Assembly (NCBI RefSeq): GCF_009696465.1
Contig: NZ_VULX01000017.1
Coordinates: 1-51,082, forward strand
Source: Inconstantimicrobium porci
GTDB taxonomy: Bacteria; Bacillota; Clostridia; Clostridiales; Clostridiaceae
Direction: 5' to 3'
DNA length: 51,082 nt
Shown: in pieces, positions 16,433 through 25,720 of the stretch
Position numbering within the stretch: the first letter of the stretch is position 1
How the letters are laid out: each line of letters starts with the position of its first letter
Translations under genes and position numbers: made by a program
The notes under the pieces: model-generated
Told to the model about the DNA's origin: nothing
Database searches by the model: none
Seen by the model: the letters and a program-made list of their open reading frames with translations, nothing else

Positions 16433-16992
16433 TTACCCCCTTAGCCTCATTATGAACCAAATTTCACCGTCATGAAGTTCAGCCCAGATACTGCTGTTAT
16501 GAAGTTCTATTATACTTTTTACAATAGATAAACCTATGCCACTGCCTTCAACAGAGCTGTTTCTGGCTTTGTCACCTCTATAGAATCTGTCAAAAATGTG
16601 CTCAACATCATCTTCAGTCAGGTTGTCACATTTATTTCTAAAGGATATTAAAGCTCCATTCATATCTTTTTTCAAAGTCATATTATTAAGATTTTTCTCC
16701 ATATTGTTGATTTCTGAAGAAACTGTTGCTAATTCGTCCTTGCCCTGCAGTTTTAAGTCATAATCTAAGTTGCCTTTTGAAATCTCTTTTATGGAAGAAG
16801 AGATATATTCTGCTGGGTTTCATATTTGTCTTTATCATAATCTACATGTCTTACATTTACACCATTTATAGGTTTTAAAACATTTGAAATGAGTATACCT
16901 ATATATGCGCTTATCAGCAGTGATAGTGCTATCCATAAGCTGAGTTTTATCTTAAGGCTTTTTCTTATTTTGCGAAATAAAGGTAATTTCAT
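16433..16992 (-). pseudogene. sensor histidine kinase remnant
   Basis: In reading order: the N-terminus MKLPLFRKIRKSLKIKLSLW with one membrane helix (AGGAGG before ATG 16992); an out-of-frame HAMP-like piece (SIKEISKGNLDYDLKLQGKD); then NNMEKNLNNMTLKKDMNGAL joined directly to the end of the ATPase domain (DNLTEDDVEHIFDRFYRGDK, GSGIGLSIVKSIIELH). The sensor region, the phosphorylated-His domain and most of the ATP-binding domain are missing. It cannot signal. It partners the response regulator that follows. Confidence 0.85.
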
Positions 16993-17076
16993 GTTGCACC
17001 TCCTAAAACATTCTGCCATTTTTTGTTACAATATTCTATAATTAGTATAATAGTAGTGAAAAGTAAATATATACTT

Positions 17077-17439
17077 TGGAAAATTCTTTTTGAAATAAAT
17101 AAGGAATTTTACGAGATACTTGTTAATTTATATGGTCATAAAAAGAACGTAATTATTTTAAATGAAAGCGCTGAGAATATAAAAGAAGTGATTAAGAAGT
17201 ATAACATAAAGAGAGTTGATTACATCGTTTCAGGTCTACCCTTTATATCACTGCCTAAAGAGGTTTCAGAAAAGATTCTTAAAAATACAGCAGACGTGTT
17301 AAAAGATCACGGCAAGTTCATAACTTTCTAATATTCAATGGTCAAGAAAAAGCTTTTTAAAAAGTTCTTTCCATCAGTAAGTACAAAAAGGACTCTAGCG
17401 AATATACCACCAGCTTATGTGTTAAGCTGCAACAACTAG
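17077..17439 (+). pseudogene. SAM-dependent methyltransferase remnant
   Basis: The C-terminal half of a phospholipid/rRNA-type class I methyltransferase: FEINKEFYEILVNLYG, YIVSGLPFISLPKEVSE, ILKNTADVLKDHGKFITF, then an in-frame TAA (17329-17331) where relatives have Gln (CAA to TAA), then YSMVKKKLFKKFFPS and ANIPPAYVLSCNN to TAG 17437-17439. The N-terminal half with the SAM-binding glycine motif is absent. So it has both a 5' truncation and a nonsense mutation. Confidence 0.7.
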
Positions 17440-17449
17440 GATAATTAGT

Positions 17450-17506
17450 AGGTCACAAGTCATAGGTAATAGGTCACAAGTTAGGATGAAACTCTTTGGG
17501 AGTTTC
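17450..17506. repeat. AGGTCATAGGTCA-type repeat R3
   Basis: AGGTCACAAGTCATAGGTAA, TAGGTCACAAGTTAGGATG, then the hairpin GAAACTC/GGGAGTTTC, with the same order of parts as 6204-6263. A further small hairpin TGGAGG/CCTCCA follows at 17511-17527. The gap 17440-17859 otherwise holds only a terminator. Confidence 0.65.
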
Positions 17507-17619
17507 TAAATGGAGGTTTTACCTCCAAACCTCTAAGCTTTGTCAACTTCAAGCTTACCAATGAAATTAAAGAGTTTCTTATTTAGAAAGAATAAGGTAT
17601 TATGATAATAAAGTATTAG

Positions 17620-17657
17620 CAGTTTGTATTATAAGGTTACAAACTGTTGTTTTTTTT
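17620..17657 (+). terminator. terminator-like hairpin with T8
   Basis: CAGTTTGTA (17620-17628) pairs with TACAAACTG (17638-17646), followed by TTG and eight T. No intact gene precedes it, so it probably belonged to the decayed methyltransferase region. Confidence 0.7.
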
Positions 17658-17859
17658 GTAATAATTTTGTGGCTTGATGTCATGTATATAGTGATATCAT
17701 TAATTATAAGGCATATCACGGTTAGATGACAACTGTAATATGTCTTTTTATATATAATTAATAGAATGTTAAAAAAAATATAGATTGTAAGGATGTTTAT
17801 AATATATAATATTAGGTAAGAATTATACTAAAGATAAATTAAGAAGGTACCAAAAGATT

Positions 17860-18870
17860 ATGGATAATAATATAAAGAAAGATATAAATAACATTCATGA
17901 TAAAAGTTATAAGGATTTGTATTCAAATAAGCAAGTATTTTTAGATCTTGTAAAAGAAATGGTAAATGCACCTTGGAGCAAAGAGCTTAGTACAGAAGAT
18001 TTAACGTTAATCAACAAATCTTATATAGCATCAGATTATGAAGAGCAGGAATCAGATATAGTTTATAGTGCAAATATAAATGATGGTGAAGTGATCTTCT
18101 ATGTGCTGCTAGAGTTTCAGTCAACTATTGATTACAGGATGCCGTTAAGATTATTTTTCTATATCAGTGAGATACTTAGGGAATATGCTAAGAATGCAAA
18201 TCATAAAAAAAGTGATAGAAATATAAAAATCCCTGCAGTAGTACCAATTGTACTATACAATGGTCAGCATAAGTGGGATGTACCTACTAGATTCAGTGAT
18301 ATTGTATATAATGGACAAATTTTTGGCCACAATATTGTTGATTTTAATTATGATATCTTTGATGTTAATCATGATTATACAAAGGAAGAGCTTATAGAGA
18401 CCAAATCAATTACAAGTGCTATTTTTCTGCTTGATCAGAAAGTATCACCTGTGGAATTTTTAAATAGAATAAAAGCAATAGTTTTATTTTTTGATAAGCT
18501 TACACCTAAAGAAATGCAGGTACTTAAACACTGGATTAAAAATTCAGTTGAGGAGGGCTTAGCAGAAGAGGCTGTAGAAATTTTAAGTGCAAGTCGTGAG
18601 GAGGTAGAAACTATGGTTGCTAGCAATGCATTTATACTTACTGAAATGAAGGAAAAAGCAAAAGCTGAAGGAAGAAAACAAGGTATAGAACAAGGTATAG
18701 AACAAGGTATAGAACAGGGTATAGAACAGGGTATAGAACAAGGTATAGAAAAGGCCAAAGTTGAAATGGCAAAGGAAATGCTAAAGGATAATGAACCTAT
18801 AGAAAAGATAATAAGGTACTCTAAATTAAGTGTGGAGCAAATAAAAGAAATACAAAATTCGTTGAAATAA
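17860..18870 (+). CDS. Rpn/YhgA-like PD-(D/E)XK nuclease family protein
   Basis: 336 residues, full length for the family. MDNNIKKDINNIHDKSYKDL and VFLDLVKEMV open the domain. DIVYSANIN ... VFYVLLEFQSTID gives the D ... E-x-Q nuclease core, and PAVVPIVLYNGQHKWDVPTRF is the conserved transposase_31-like stretch. The C-terminus has six GIEQ tetrapeptides from a 12-bp tandem repeat (about 18680-18750), then AKEMLKDNEPIEKIIRYSKLS. The family includes E. coli RpnA, a DNA endonuclease that promotes recombination. The ribosome binding site is weak. The GIEQ repeat can change length by slippage. An intrinsic terminator follows. Confidence 0.88.
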   Translation: MDNNIKKDINNIHDKSYKDLYSNKQVFLDLVKEMVNAPWSKELSTEDLTLINKSYIASDYEEQESDIVYSANINDGEVIFYVLLEFQSTIDYRMPLRLFFYISEILREYAKNANHKKSDRNIKIPAVVPIVLYNGQHKWDVPTRFSDIVYNGQIFGHNIVDFNYDIFDVNHDYTKEELIETKSITSAIFLLDQKVSPVEFLNRIKAIVLFFDKLTPKEMQVLKHWIKNSVEEGLAEEAVEILSASREEVETMVASNAFILTEMKEKAKAEGRKQGIEQGIEQGIEQGIEQGIEQGIEKAKVEMAKEMLKDNEPIEKIIRYSKLSVEQIKEIQNSLK

Positions 18871-18879
18871 TTAAGGCCT

Positions 18880-18915
18880 GTGAAGTATTTTAGAAGAATA
18901 TTTCACCCTTTTTTA
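18880..18915 (+). terminator. terminator after the Rpn-family gene
   Basis: GTGAAGTATT (18880-18889) pairs with AATATTTCAC (with a G-T wobble), followed by CCTTTTTT. Confidence 0.7.
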
Positions 18916-19061
18916 TGATGTTTTATTATAAATAAAAAACATTTCACTTTAATAAATTTACTTCTTACTTCGAGAAATTGACTTCTTACAGGAAATATAT
19001 TTTGTTAGAAAAAATTTACTGTATAATAAACTCATCAAGTAAAGAGAAGGAGTTTTTTATT

Positions 19062-20384
19062 ATGAAAGTATTTAATAGAAATTTTGTTATGGTTTTAATA
19101 GGGCAGATAATTTCCTTGTTTGGAAATACAATTTTACGTTTTGCTTTGCCACTTTATCTTTTGAATGAGACAAAGTCAGCTTCATTATATGGAATTGTTC
19201 AGGCATGTGCTTTTATACCGATGATACTTGCAACACCTATTGGAGGAATAATTGCAGACAGAGTGAACAAGAAAAATATAATGGTAATTTTAGATTTTAC
19301 TACTGCATTTCTAACATTAGGTGTAATGTTACTTCTAGGAAGATTTAATATCGTAATTCTTCTTTTAGCTGCACTTAGCATTTTGTATGCTATTCAGGGA
19401 GCATATCAACCAGCAGTTCAGGCAAGTATACCACTGCTTGTAGATGAAGAGGGAATAATGCAGGCTAATTCAATGATTAATATAGTAAGTTCACTTTCAC
19501 AGTTAGTAGGGCCAGTTATTGGTGGTATGCTTTTTGGATTCTTTGGAATAAAGCCTATATTATTAGTTTCAGTTGTTTGCTTTGTAATTTCAGCAGTTAT
19601 GGAAATATTTATTGTTATACCTTTTAATAAACCAGAAAGTAAAGATTGTGTGTTTGATATTGTTAAATCAGATATGAAGGAAAGCTTTAAGTTTATGTTA
19701 AAAGACAGACCTGAAATCTTTAAGGTATGTTTAATTCTTACTGTTGTAAATATTGCACTTTCAGCATGTGCAATGGTAGGTCTTCCTGTTATCGTTACAC
19801 AAAAGCTTGGTTTTAGCGCAGATACAGCAAATACATTGTATGGATATGTTGAAGGAGCAATGGGCGCAGGAAGCTTGGCTGGTGGAATTATTGGCGGCGT
19901 ATTTGCGAAGAAAATGAAAATAAAAAACTGCAGTATACTTCTTGTTTTATGCTGCCTTAGTATGTTGCCTATAGCAGCAGCTTTATCAATGAATTTATCA
20001 GGCATGGTTTCATATATTGTAATCATAGCAAGTTCTTTTGTAATGATGATGCTATCAACATTGTTCTCAATACAGCTTATGGCATGTCTTCAGATTCTTA
20101 CACCTAACAATCTATTAGGAAAAGTAATTTCATGTGCAATGTGTATATCAATGTGTGGAGCACCACTAGGTCAGGCTGCTTATGGAGTAGCTTTCCAGAA
20201 GCTTGCAGATTCTCCTCAGATATTATTTGCCTTTGCAACATTTGTTGGAGTAGTACTTGCATTATACTCAAACAAGGTATTTGTAATCATAGGAAAACTG
20301 ATGACAGACATCACTGAAAGTCAGGAAGATACTGAAGAAGGATATAAGATGGAATGTAGCAAAGGAGAAGCAGTAGCAAAATAA
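19062..20384 (+). CDS. MFS transporter, drug-efflux type (MFS_3)
   Basis: 440 residues with twelve predicted membrane helices. MKVFNRNFVMVLIGQIISLF and FALPLYLL open it. The loop 2-3 motif GGIIADRVNKKNIM is the MFS signature (G-x-x-x-D-R-x-x-R/K-K), and helix 5 has LVGPVIGGML. The overall pattern matches the MefA/EntS-like group that exports macrolides or siderophores by proton antiport. ATG 19062 is chosen because GAGAAGGAG lies 9 nt upstream; the 28 residues before it are hydrophilic and not MFS-like. The substrate cannot be told. Confidence 0.9.
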   Translation: MKVFNRNFVMVLIGQIISLFGNTILRFALPLYLLNETKSASLYGIVQACAFIPMILATPIGGIIADRVNKKNIMVILDFTTAFLTLGVMLLLGRFNIVILLLAALSILYAIQGAYQPAVQASIPLLVDEEGIMQANSMINIVSSLSQLVGPVIGGMLFGFFGIKPILLVSVVCFVISAVMEIFIVIPFNKPESKDCVFDIVKSDMKESFKFMLKDRPEIFKVCLILTVVNIALSACAMVGLPVIVTQKLGFSADTANTLYGYVEGAMGAGSLAGGIIGGVFAKKMKIKNCSILLVLCCLSMLPIAAALSMNLSGMVSYIVIIASSFVMMMLSTLFSIQLMACLQILTPNNLLGKVISCAMCISMCGAPLGQAAYGVAFQKLADSPQILFAFATFVGVVLALYSNKVFVIIGKLMTDITESQEDTEEGYKMECSKGEAVAK

Positions 20385-20386
20385 AA

Positions 20387-20523
20387 AAGGGGTTGCAAAA
20401 CATATTCCGAAGCCGACCTCGTTCCCTGTTGTCGCTCCAAGTCGTTTCTCCATATGTCTTGCAACCCTAGGATTACTAAAGGATGGAAGTGCATTATACC
20501 ATTTTTTAAAATTCGCAAGTAAA
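20387..20523 (-). ncRNA. structured small-RNA gene, copy C, with promoter
   Basis: Read on the minus strand: TTTACT (20518-20523), 19-nt spacer, TATAAT (20493-20498), then TGCACTTCCATCCTTTAGTA and ATCCTAGGG; outer stem GGGTTGCAAGACATATGG with ATATGTTTTGCAACCCC, ending TTTTTT at the very end of the MFS gene. The interior is GAGAAACGACTTGGAGCGAC, AACAGGGAACGAGGTCGG and CTTCGGA. Compared with copy B, the stem has changed from GGGGTGAAAG/CTTTCACCC to GGGTTGCAAG/TTTGCAACCC with pairing kept (one mismatch). This copy has the best promoter of the family. Confidence 0.65.
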
Positions 20524-20594
20524 TCCTTTGTTTTCAGTACTTTGCTGCATTAAAATTTTACCTTTTTCAATGCACTTTTCTAAACAACAAAAAT

Positions 20595-20636
20595 AGGTCA
20601 CAGGTCAAAATTCACAACTTGTGACCTGCTTTTTTC
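20595..20636 (+). repeat. AGGTCACAGGTCA repeat R4, terminator-like
   Basis: AGGTCACAGGT pairs imperfectly with ACTTGTGACCT around a short loop and is followed by GCTTTTTT. It lies between the RNA element at 20.4 kb and a convergent remnant and may end transcription there. Confidence 0.6.
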
Positions 20637-20698
20637 ATTCTTTTTATAAGTAATAAATTAGTTTGAGGTTGGTTTTAAAAATGTAGATTGGCATGTGT

Positions 20699-21040
20699 TT
20701 ACATGTTAGTCTTGATTTCCTTTTTATTAAAACTAATTAATTGTATTTCGTCATTATTATCAGCAGTAAAGAAGTATTTTATACCGTCTCCAACGTCTTT
20801 TACATTTACTGTTTTATATTTTGCAGTATCTGTTAATTTAAATTCTTCTTTATTTGTAATTGTGTCATAATAGTCTGCAGTAACATTCTTTTTTGATACT
20901 TGAATTTCTTTAGATTCTTTAGCATATTTTCTACGGTCATCTGCATCAAATTCAGTATAGCCCTTGATTTTAGACTGGTCATCGTTGCAGTAATTTAAGC
21001 AGTAGCACCTGTCCCACTCTTTGTTATCTGTGTGAGCCAC
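20699..21040 (-). pseudogene. 3' remnant of an unrecognised gene
   Basis: An open frame of 113 codons from a GTG without ribosome binding site; the frame stays open a further 12 codons upstream to a TAA near 21080. The product contains KEWDRCYCLNYCNDDQ, then GYTEFDADDRRKYAKES, and a charged Lys/Asp-rich C-terminus. It looks like the end of a larger, possibly surface-exposed protein whose 5' part was removed where the CPBP gene now ends. Family not recognised. Confidence 0.45.
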
Positions 21041-21079
21041 ATTTTCAAAGAAATATAAGTAATCATTGATTCTATTTAA

Positions 21080-21808
21080 TTAATGTATATTATAGTATAT
21101 ATTATAAAAAAAGGACCTTGTAATTTTTTCAGATGCTGTATGAATATTAAGTTTATCTTTATGTCTGTTAAATAAGAGAGTTTCTACTACACCTATGAAG
21201 ACTATGATAGCAATCATAATTATTACTAGCTTAATCTGATTTTCATTAAGAAACTGGTAGTATTTAGATGTGGATGAATAAGAGCTTGCTAGTGATGTAA
21301 ACAGTGCATTACTTGTTGCATGAAGCATTATAGAAAAGGTTATGCATCCTTTTGTCTTTTTGAATACGAATGTTATGATCATTGATATAATTATTGCGTT
21401 CATAATGTGAATAGCAATAGGACAGCCATACTGGCTTGATCCAGGTATGAAAAATAGAGGCAGGTGCCATAGTGACCATACAATACCTACAAATATACCG
21501 GAGAATGCTATGTTCTGTCTCTTGAGTACTTTATCTAGCAGAAAACCTCTCCATCCAAATTCCTCTCCGATACCTCCACCTATAGTGAATACCATTATGA
21601 ACCATGATAAGATATTAAAAAAATTTACCTTGAATGTCTCATTAAAGCCCATTGACTGAGTTAAGAAAAAGGTGGAAACAACATAAACAGCAACAATAAT
21701 CATGCCGATGATGCAGTATATACCGTGACTTTTATAGATATTAATTCGTTTAAACAAATCCGTTATTCCCACATCTTTATAAAAGTATGCTGTAAGAATA
21801 ATGCCCAT
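21080..21808 (-). CDS. CPBP intramembrane metalloprotease, perhaps 5' truncated
   Basis: 242 residues, about six to seven membrane helices. The CPBP (Abi/CAAX) motifs are intact: E82-E83 and R87 in GEEFGWRGFLLD, H115 in WSLWHLPLFF, and H163 in MLHATSN; these bind the catalytic metal. Family members of this type are usually 260-290 residues and begin with one more helix. No ribosome binding site precedes ATG 21808, and the previous in-frame codon stretch soon meets a stop, so the 5' end may be lost. Roles in the family include prenyl-protein processing and bacteriocin self-immunity. Confidence 0.8.
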   Translation of the reverse strand: MGIILTAYFYKDVGITDLFKRINIYKSHGIYCIIGMIIVAVYVVSTFFLTQSMGFNETFKVNFFNILSWFIMVFTIGGGIGEEFGWRGFLLDKVLKRQNIAFSGIFVGIVWSLWHLPLFFIPGSSQYGCPIAIHIMNAIIISMIITFVFKKTKGCITFSIMLHATSNALFTSLASSYSSTSKYYQFLNENQIKLVIIMIAIIVFIGVVETLLFNRHKDKLNIHTASEKITRSFFYNIYYNIH

Positions 21809-21910
21809 AATACTTTTGATTTATTTGGAAATGTAAGAGATAAAAGATAAGTGTCTTTTATCTCTTTTTTAAAACTATTCATGCATAAAAATTCTCTAAG
21901 ACAATAAAAA

Positions 21911-21961
21911 TGTGAATATTTATCACAAACTATTGCATAAATATACATATGTGTGTATAAT
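21911..21961 (+). promoter_or_regulatory. arg operon promoter with two ArgR-box candidates
   Basis: TGCATAAATATACA (21934-21947) fits the ArgR/AhrC box pattern TGNATWWWWATNCA. A second, weaker candidate, with the half site TGAAT, lies in the inverted repeat TGTGAATATTTATCACA (21911-21927). The two centres are about 21 bp apart, which puts them on the same face of the helix as in known tandem ARG boxes. The likely -10 is TATAAT (21956-21961) with TTGCAT 17 nt upstream, inside the first box, so ArgR with arginine would block RNA polymerase. Confidence 0.55.
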
Positions 21962-22055
21962 TAATGTATAAAATGAATTAGCAATACGCAGAGCTCTTAA
22001 TTGATTGGGGAATTGGAGTCATGCATACAATAAATAAATTGGGGGGCTTTTAAAT

Positions 22056-23279
22056 ATGAATAAATATAACAAGGTTGTACTAGCTTATTCAGGTGGACTT
22101 GATACATCAGTAATCATTCAGTGGCTTAAGGAGAATTATGGCTGTGAAGTCATTGCAGTCTGCGGTAATGTTGGACAGGATTCTGAGCTTGAAGGTTTAG
22201 AGGAAAGAGCACTTAAAACTGGTGCTTCTAAGCTTTATATTGAAGATTTAACTGACGAATTTGTTAATGATTATATCTTTCCAACAATAAAGGCTGGAGC
22301 TATCTATGAAGGAAAATATCTTCTTGGAACTTCTTTTGCAAGACCTATTATCGGTAAAAGACTTGTAGAGATTGCAAAGAAGGAAGGAGCAGATGCTATC
22401 TGCCATGGCTGCACTGGCAAGGGTAATGATCAGGTAAGATTTGAGCTTGCAGTAAAAGCATTTGATCCAAATATGAAGATTATTGCTCCATGGAGAATAT
22501 GGGACATTAAATCTAGAGAAGATGAAATTGAATATGCAGAAAAGAATAATATTCAGATAAAGATAAACAAGGAAACTAACTACAGCAAGGATATGAATCT
22601 TTGGCATTTAAGCCATGAAGGTCTTGATCTTGAAGATCCAGCCAATGAACCTAAATATGATAAGATACTTGAATTATCAAAAACTATAGAAAATGCACCT
22701 GATACACCTACTTACATCACACTTGATTTTGAAAAAGGAATTCCCGTTTCACTTAATGGGGAAAAGTTATCTGGAGTGGAGATTATAAAGAAACTTAATA
22801 AGATCGGCGGAGAAAATGGCATTGGGATTACTGATATGGTTGAAAACAGACTTGTGGGCATGAAGTCAAGAGGAGTCTATGAAACTCCAGGTGGAACTAT
22901 TCTATATCAGGCTCATAAAAATCTTGAAGAGCTTTGTTTAGACAAGGAAACAGCTCATTATAAAGAAATGGTTTCATTAAAGTTTGCTGACATTGTCTAC
23001 AATGGTCAGTGGTACACTCCACTTAGAGAAGCATTATCTGCTTTTGTTGATAAGACTCAGGAAAATGTTACAGGAACTATCAAACTTAAATTATATAAAG
23101 GCAACATAGTAAACGCTGGAATGACATCTCCTTATTCTTTATACAGTGAGGAATATGCTACATTTGGTGAAGATGCAGTTTATAATCAGAAAGATTCAGC
23201 TGGATTTATCAATTTATTTGGACTTCCTCTTGTAGTTAATGCAAAGATGAAAAGCAAGACAAAAGGTGAGGGAAAATAA
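22056..23279 (+). CDS. argG: argininosuccinate synthase
   Basis: 407 residues. It makes argininosuccinate from citrulline and aspartate with ATP, going to AMP and pyrophosphate. [20 protein letters not shown] holds the ATP-binding P-loop [38 protein letters not shown] and [20 protein letters not shown] are family signatures. Length is normal. It is the first gene of the operon, with TTGGGGGG upstream of ATG 22056. The next gene starts 1 bp after its stop. Confidence 0.98.
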   Translation: MNKYNKVVLAYSGGLDTSVIIQWLKENYGCEVIAVCGNVGQDSELEGLEERALKTGASKLYIEDLTDEFVNDYIFPTIKAGAIYEGKYLLGTSFARPIIGKRLVEIAKKEGADAICHGCTGKGNDQVRFELAVKAFDPNMKIIAPWRIWDIKSREDEIEYAEKNNIQIKINKETNYSKDMNLWHLSHEGLDLEDPANEPKYDKILELSKTIENAPDTPTYITLDFEKGIPVSLNGEKLSGVEIIKKLNKIGGENGIGITDMVENRLVGMKSRGVYETPGGTILYQAHKNLEELCLDKETAHYKEMVSLKFADIVYNGQWYTPLREALSAFVDKTQENVTGTIKLKLYKGNIVNAGMTSPYSLYSEEYATFGEDAVYNQKDSAGFINLFGLPLVVNAKMKSKTKGEGK

Positions 23280-23280
23280 T

Positions 23281-24669
23281 ATGAAGCTTTGGGGGGGAAG
23301 ATTTAAAGAGGCTGAAAATGTACTTGTTAATGACTTTAATTCTTCTATAAGATTTGATCAGAGAATGTATAAGGAAGATATAACAGGCAGTCTTGCCCAT
23401 GTAAAAATGCTTGGAAAGCAGGGTATTATTCCCAAGGAGTCTGCAGAAAAAATTGCAGAAGGCTTAAGCGAGATATTAGTGAGAATTGAAAACGGGGCTA
23501 TTGAAATAGATGAGACAGCTGAAGATATTCATAGCTTTACTGAAGGAATATTAACTTATTATATTGGCGAAGAAGGTAAAAAACTTCATACAGGAAGAAG
23601 CAGAAATGATCAGGTTACTTTAGATCTAAGAATGTATCTTAAAACAGCAATTCAGGAGCTTATCCAAAACATCCTGGAGCTTGAGACAGTCTTATATGAC
23701 AAAGCAGCAGAAAATATCAAGACAATAATGCCAGGCTATACGCATATGCAGAAAGCCCAGCCAATAACTCTATCTCATCATCTTCTTGCTTATGCTGAAA
23801 TGTTCAAACGTGATATTGGCAGGCTTAAGGATTCCTACAAAAGGACAGATGAAATGCCACTAGGTGCTGGTGCACTAGCCACATCAACTTATCCTATTGA
23901 CAGGGAGTTCGTTGCTAAAGAACTTGGCTTTTCAAAAATAACTCTTAACAGTCTTGATTCAGTTTCAGACAGGGATTATGTTATTGAAACTCTTTCTGCA
24001 ATATCCATGATTATGATGCATCTTTCGAGGTTTTCCGAGGAAATAATTTTGTGGTGTACTAATGAATTTAATTTTGTAGAACTTTCTGACGAATACAGCA
24101 CAGGCAGCTCAATTATGCCACAGAAAAAGAATCCAGACGTTGCAGAACTAATAAGAGGAAAGACTGGCAGAGTTTATGGAGATCTTACTACTATATTAAC
24201 TGTCATGAAGGGAATTCCTCTTGCTTATAATAAGGATATGCAAGAAGATAAGGAATGCATTTTTGATGCACTTGATACAGTAAATCTCGCATTAAAGACA
24301 TTCAGCGGCATGATTAAGACTATGAAAGTCAACAGTGATAACATGAAAAAGGGTGCGAAAGGTGGCTTTACAAATGCTACTGATGTGGCTGATTACCTTG
24401 TAAAAAAGGGCGAAAGCTTTAGAAATGCCCATGAAATTTCAGGAAAAATCGTTCTTTACTGCATCGACCATGATATGTATATAGAAGATATGTCACTTGA
24501 TACCTTCAAGACTTTTTCAAATCTTTTTGCAGAAGATATATATGAAGCCATTGATCTTGTAACATGTGTTAAGGAAAGAAAGGTTATTGGAGGCCCTTCC
24601 CCTGATTCTGTATCTAATGAACTTAATGAACTTAAAAAATTCATTGAAGAAAATAAGAAGGGGGCATAG
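23281..24669 (+). CDS. argH: argininosuccinate lyase
   Basis: 462 residues. It splits argininosuccinate into arginine and fumarate. [20 protein letters not shown] is the typical start, and [20 protein letters not shown] is the fumarase/aspartase-superfamily signature with the catalytic Ser loop; [15 protein letters not shown] and [15 protein letters not shown] are also present. ATG 23281 is used because family members begin MKLWGGRF and GTGAGGG lies at the end of argG just upstream. Confidence 0.98.
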   Translation: MKLWGGRFKEAENVLVNDFNSSIRFDQRMYKEDITGSLAHVKMLGKQGIIPKESAEKIAEGLSEILVRIENGAIEIDETAEDIHSFTEGILTYYIGEEGKKLHTGRSRNDQVTLDLRMYLKTAIQELIQNILELETVLYDKAAENIKTIMPGYTHMQKAQPITLSHHLLAYAEMFKRDIGRLKDSYKRTDEMPLGAGALATSTYPIDREFVAKELGFSKITLNSLDSVSDRDYVIETLSAISMIMMHLSRFSEEIILWCTNEFNFVELSDEYSTGSSIMPQKKNPDVAELIRGKTGRVYGDLTTILTVMKGIPLAYNKDMQEDKECIFDALDTVNLALKTFSGMIKTMKVNSDNMKKGAKGGFTNATDVADYLVKKGESFRNAHEISGKIVLYCIDHDMYIEDMSLDTFKTFSNLFAEDIYEAIDLVTCVKERKVIGGPSPDSVSNELNELKKFIEENKKGA

Positions 24670-24673
24670 AAGG

Positions 24674-25708
24674 ATGATAAATGTAGGTATCGTAGGTGCT
24701 ACTGGCTATGTAGGCTGCGAGCTTTTAAGAATCCTGCTTAATCATAAGAAAGTAAATGTATCTGCTCTTAGTTCAGTATCCTTTAAGGATCAGAAGATTG
24801 CTTCTGTTTATAAAAGCTTTAATGGTATTACTGATCTTATCTGCGAAAATAGTGATGATGTTATTGAGAAGTCAGATGTTATTTTCACAGCACTTCCTCA
24901 TGGACTGAGTGAAGACATTGCTTATAAATGCTATAAAGCAGGAAAAATATTAATTGATATGGGGGCAGATTTCAGGCTCAGCGATGAAGAGGAATATAAA
25001 TTCTGGTATGGCAAAAGCTTTAAACATCCAGAGCTTCATGAGTTTAGCTGTTATGGTCTGCCTGAACTTAACAGGGAAAAAATAAAATCTTCAAAGATAA
25101 TTGCAAATCCAGGATGTTATCCAACATCTATTGAACTGGCTCTTATGCCATTACTGAAAAATTCATTAATCGAAACTAATGATATAATCTGTGACTCAAA
25201 GTCTGGTGCTACAGGCTCTGGAAGAAGTCTTACTTTGACAAGCCACTTTGTTGAGCTTAATGAAAATTTTGCACCATACAAAGTTGGAGCACACAGACAT
25301 ACTCCTGAAATTGAGGAGATACTTAAAGTTATGAGCAAAGAAAAGGTGAAGGTTACCTTTACGCCTCATCTTTTGCCGATAAACAGAGGCATTTTAACTA
25401 CAATATACTGCACACCTAAAGAAGAAATAAATCTTGAAAAAATTCACGAACTCTATAGTAGTACATACAAGAACGAGACTTTTGTAAATGTACTTGACCT
25501 ATCAGAAACAGCATGTACTAAAAATGTACGTTATTCTAATTACTGCAATATCTCATTACATCAGAATTTTAGAAAAGACAAGTTAATTATAGTAAGCGCA
25601 ATAGATAATATGGTGAAGGGTGCTGCTGGTCAGGCAGTACAGAATATGAATTTAATACTTGGATTTGAAGAAGATGAGGGACTTAATTTCATCTCACCTT
25701 CATTTTAA
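24674..25708 (+). CDS. argC: N-acetyl-gamma-glutamyl-phosphate reductase
   Basis: 344 residues. It reduces N-acetylglutamyl phosphate to the semialdehyde with NADPH. MINVGIVGATGYVGCELLRI is the nucleotide-binding start, and NPGCYPTS holds the catalytic Cys148; GAHRHTPEIEE and the C-terminal KGAAGQAVQNMNLILGF are as expected. ATG 24674 lies 4 bp after the argH stop, with AAGAAGGGGG upstream. An open frame reaching further 5' overlaps argH and is not used. Confidence 0.97.
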   Translation: MINVGIVGATGYVGCELLRILLNHKKVNVSALSSVSFKDQKIASVYKSFNGITDLICENSDDVIEKSDVIFTALPHGLSEDIAYKCYKAGKILIDMGADFRLSDEEEYKFWYGKSFKHPELHEFSCYGLPELNREKIKSSKIIANPGCYPTSIELALMPLLKNSLIETNDIICDSKSGATGSGRSLTLTSHFVELNENFAPYKVGAHRHTPEIEEILKVMSKEKVKVTFTPHLLPINRGILTTIYCTPKEEINLEKIHELYSSTYKNETFVNVLDLSETACTKNVRYSNYCNISLHQNFRKDKLIIVSAIDNMVKGAAGQAVQNMNLILGFEEDEGLNFISPSF

Positions 25709-25720
25709 GGGGGCTTAATA

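Noticed and set aside
19418-20026. Minus-strand ORF of 202 codons within the MFS gene
   Set aside because: It is antisense to a clear transporter, with no ribosome binding site and Ile/Thr/Pro-rich shadow composition.
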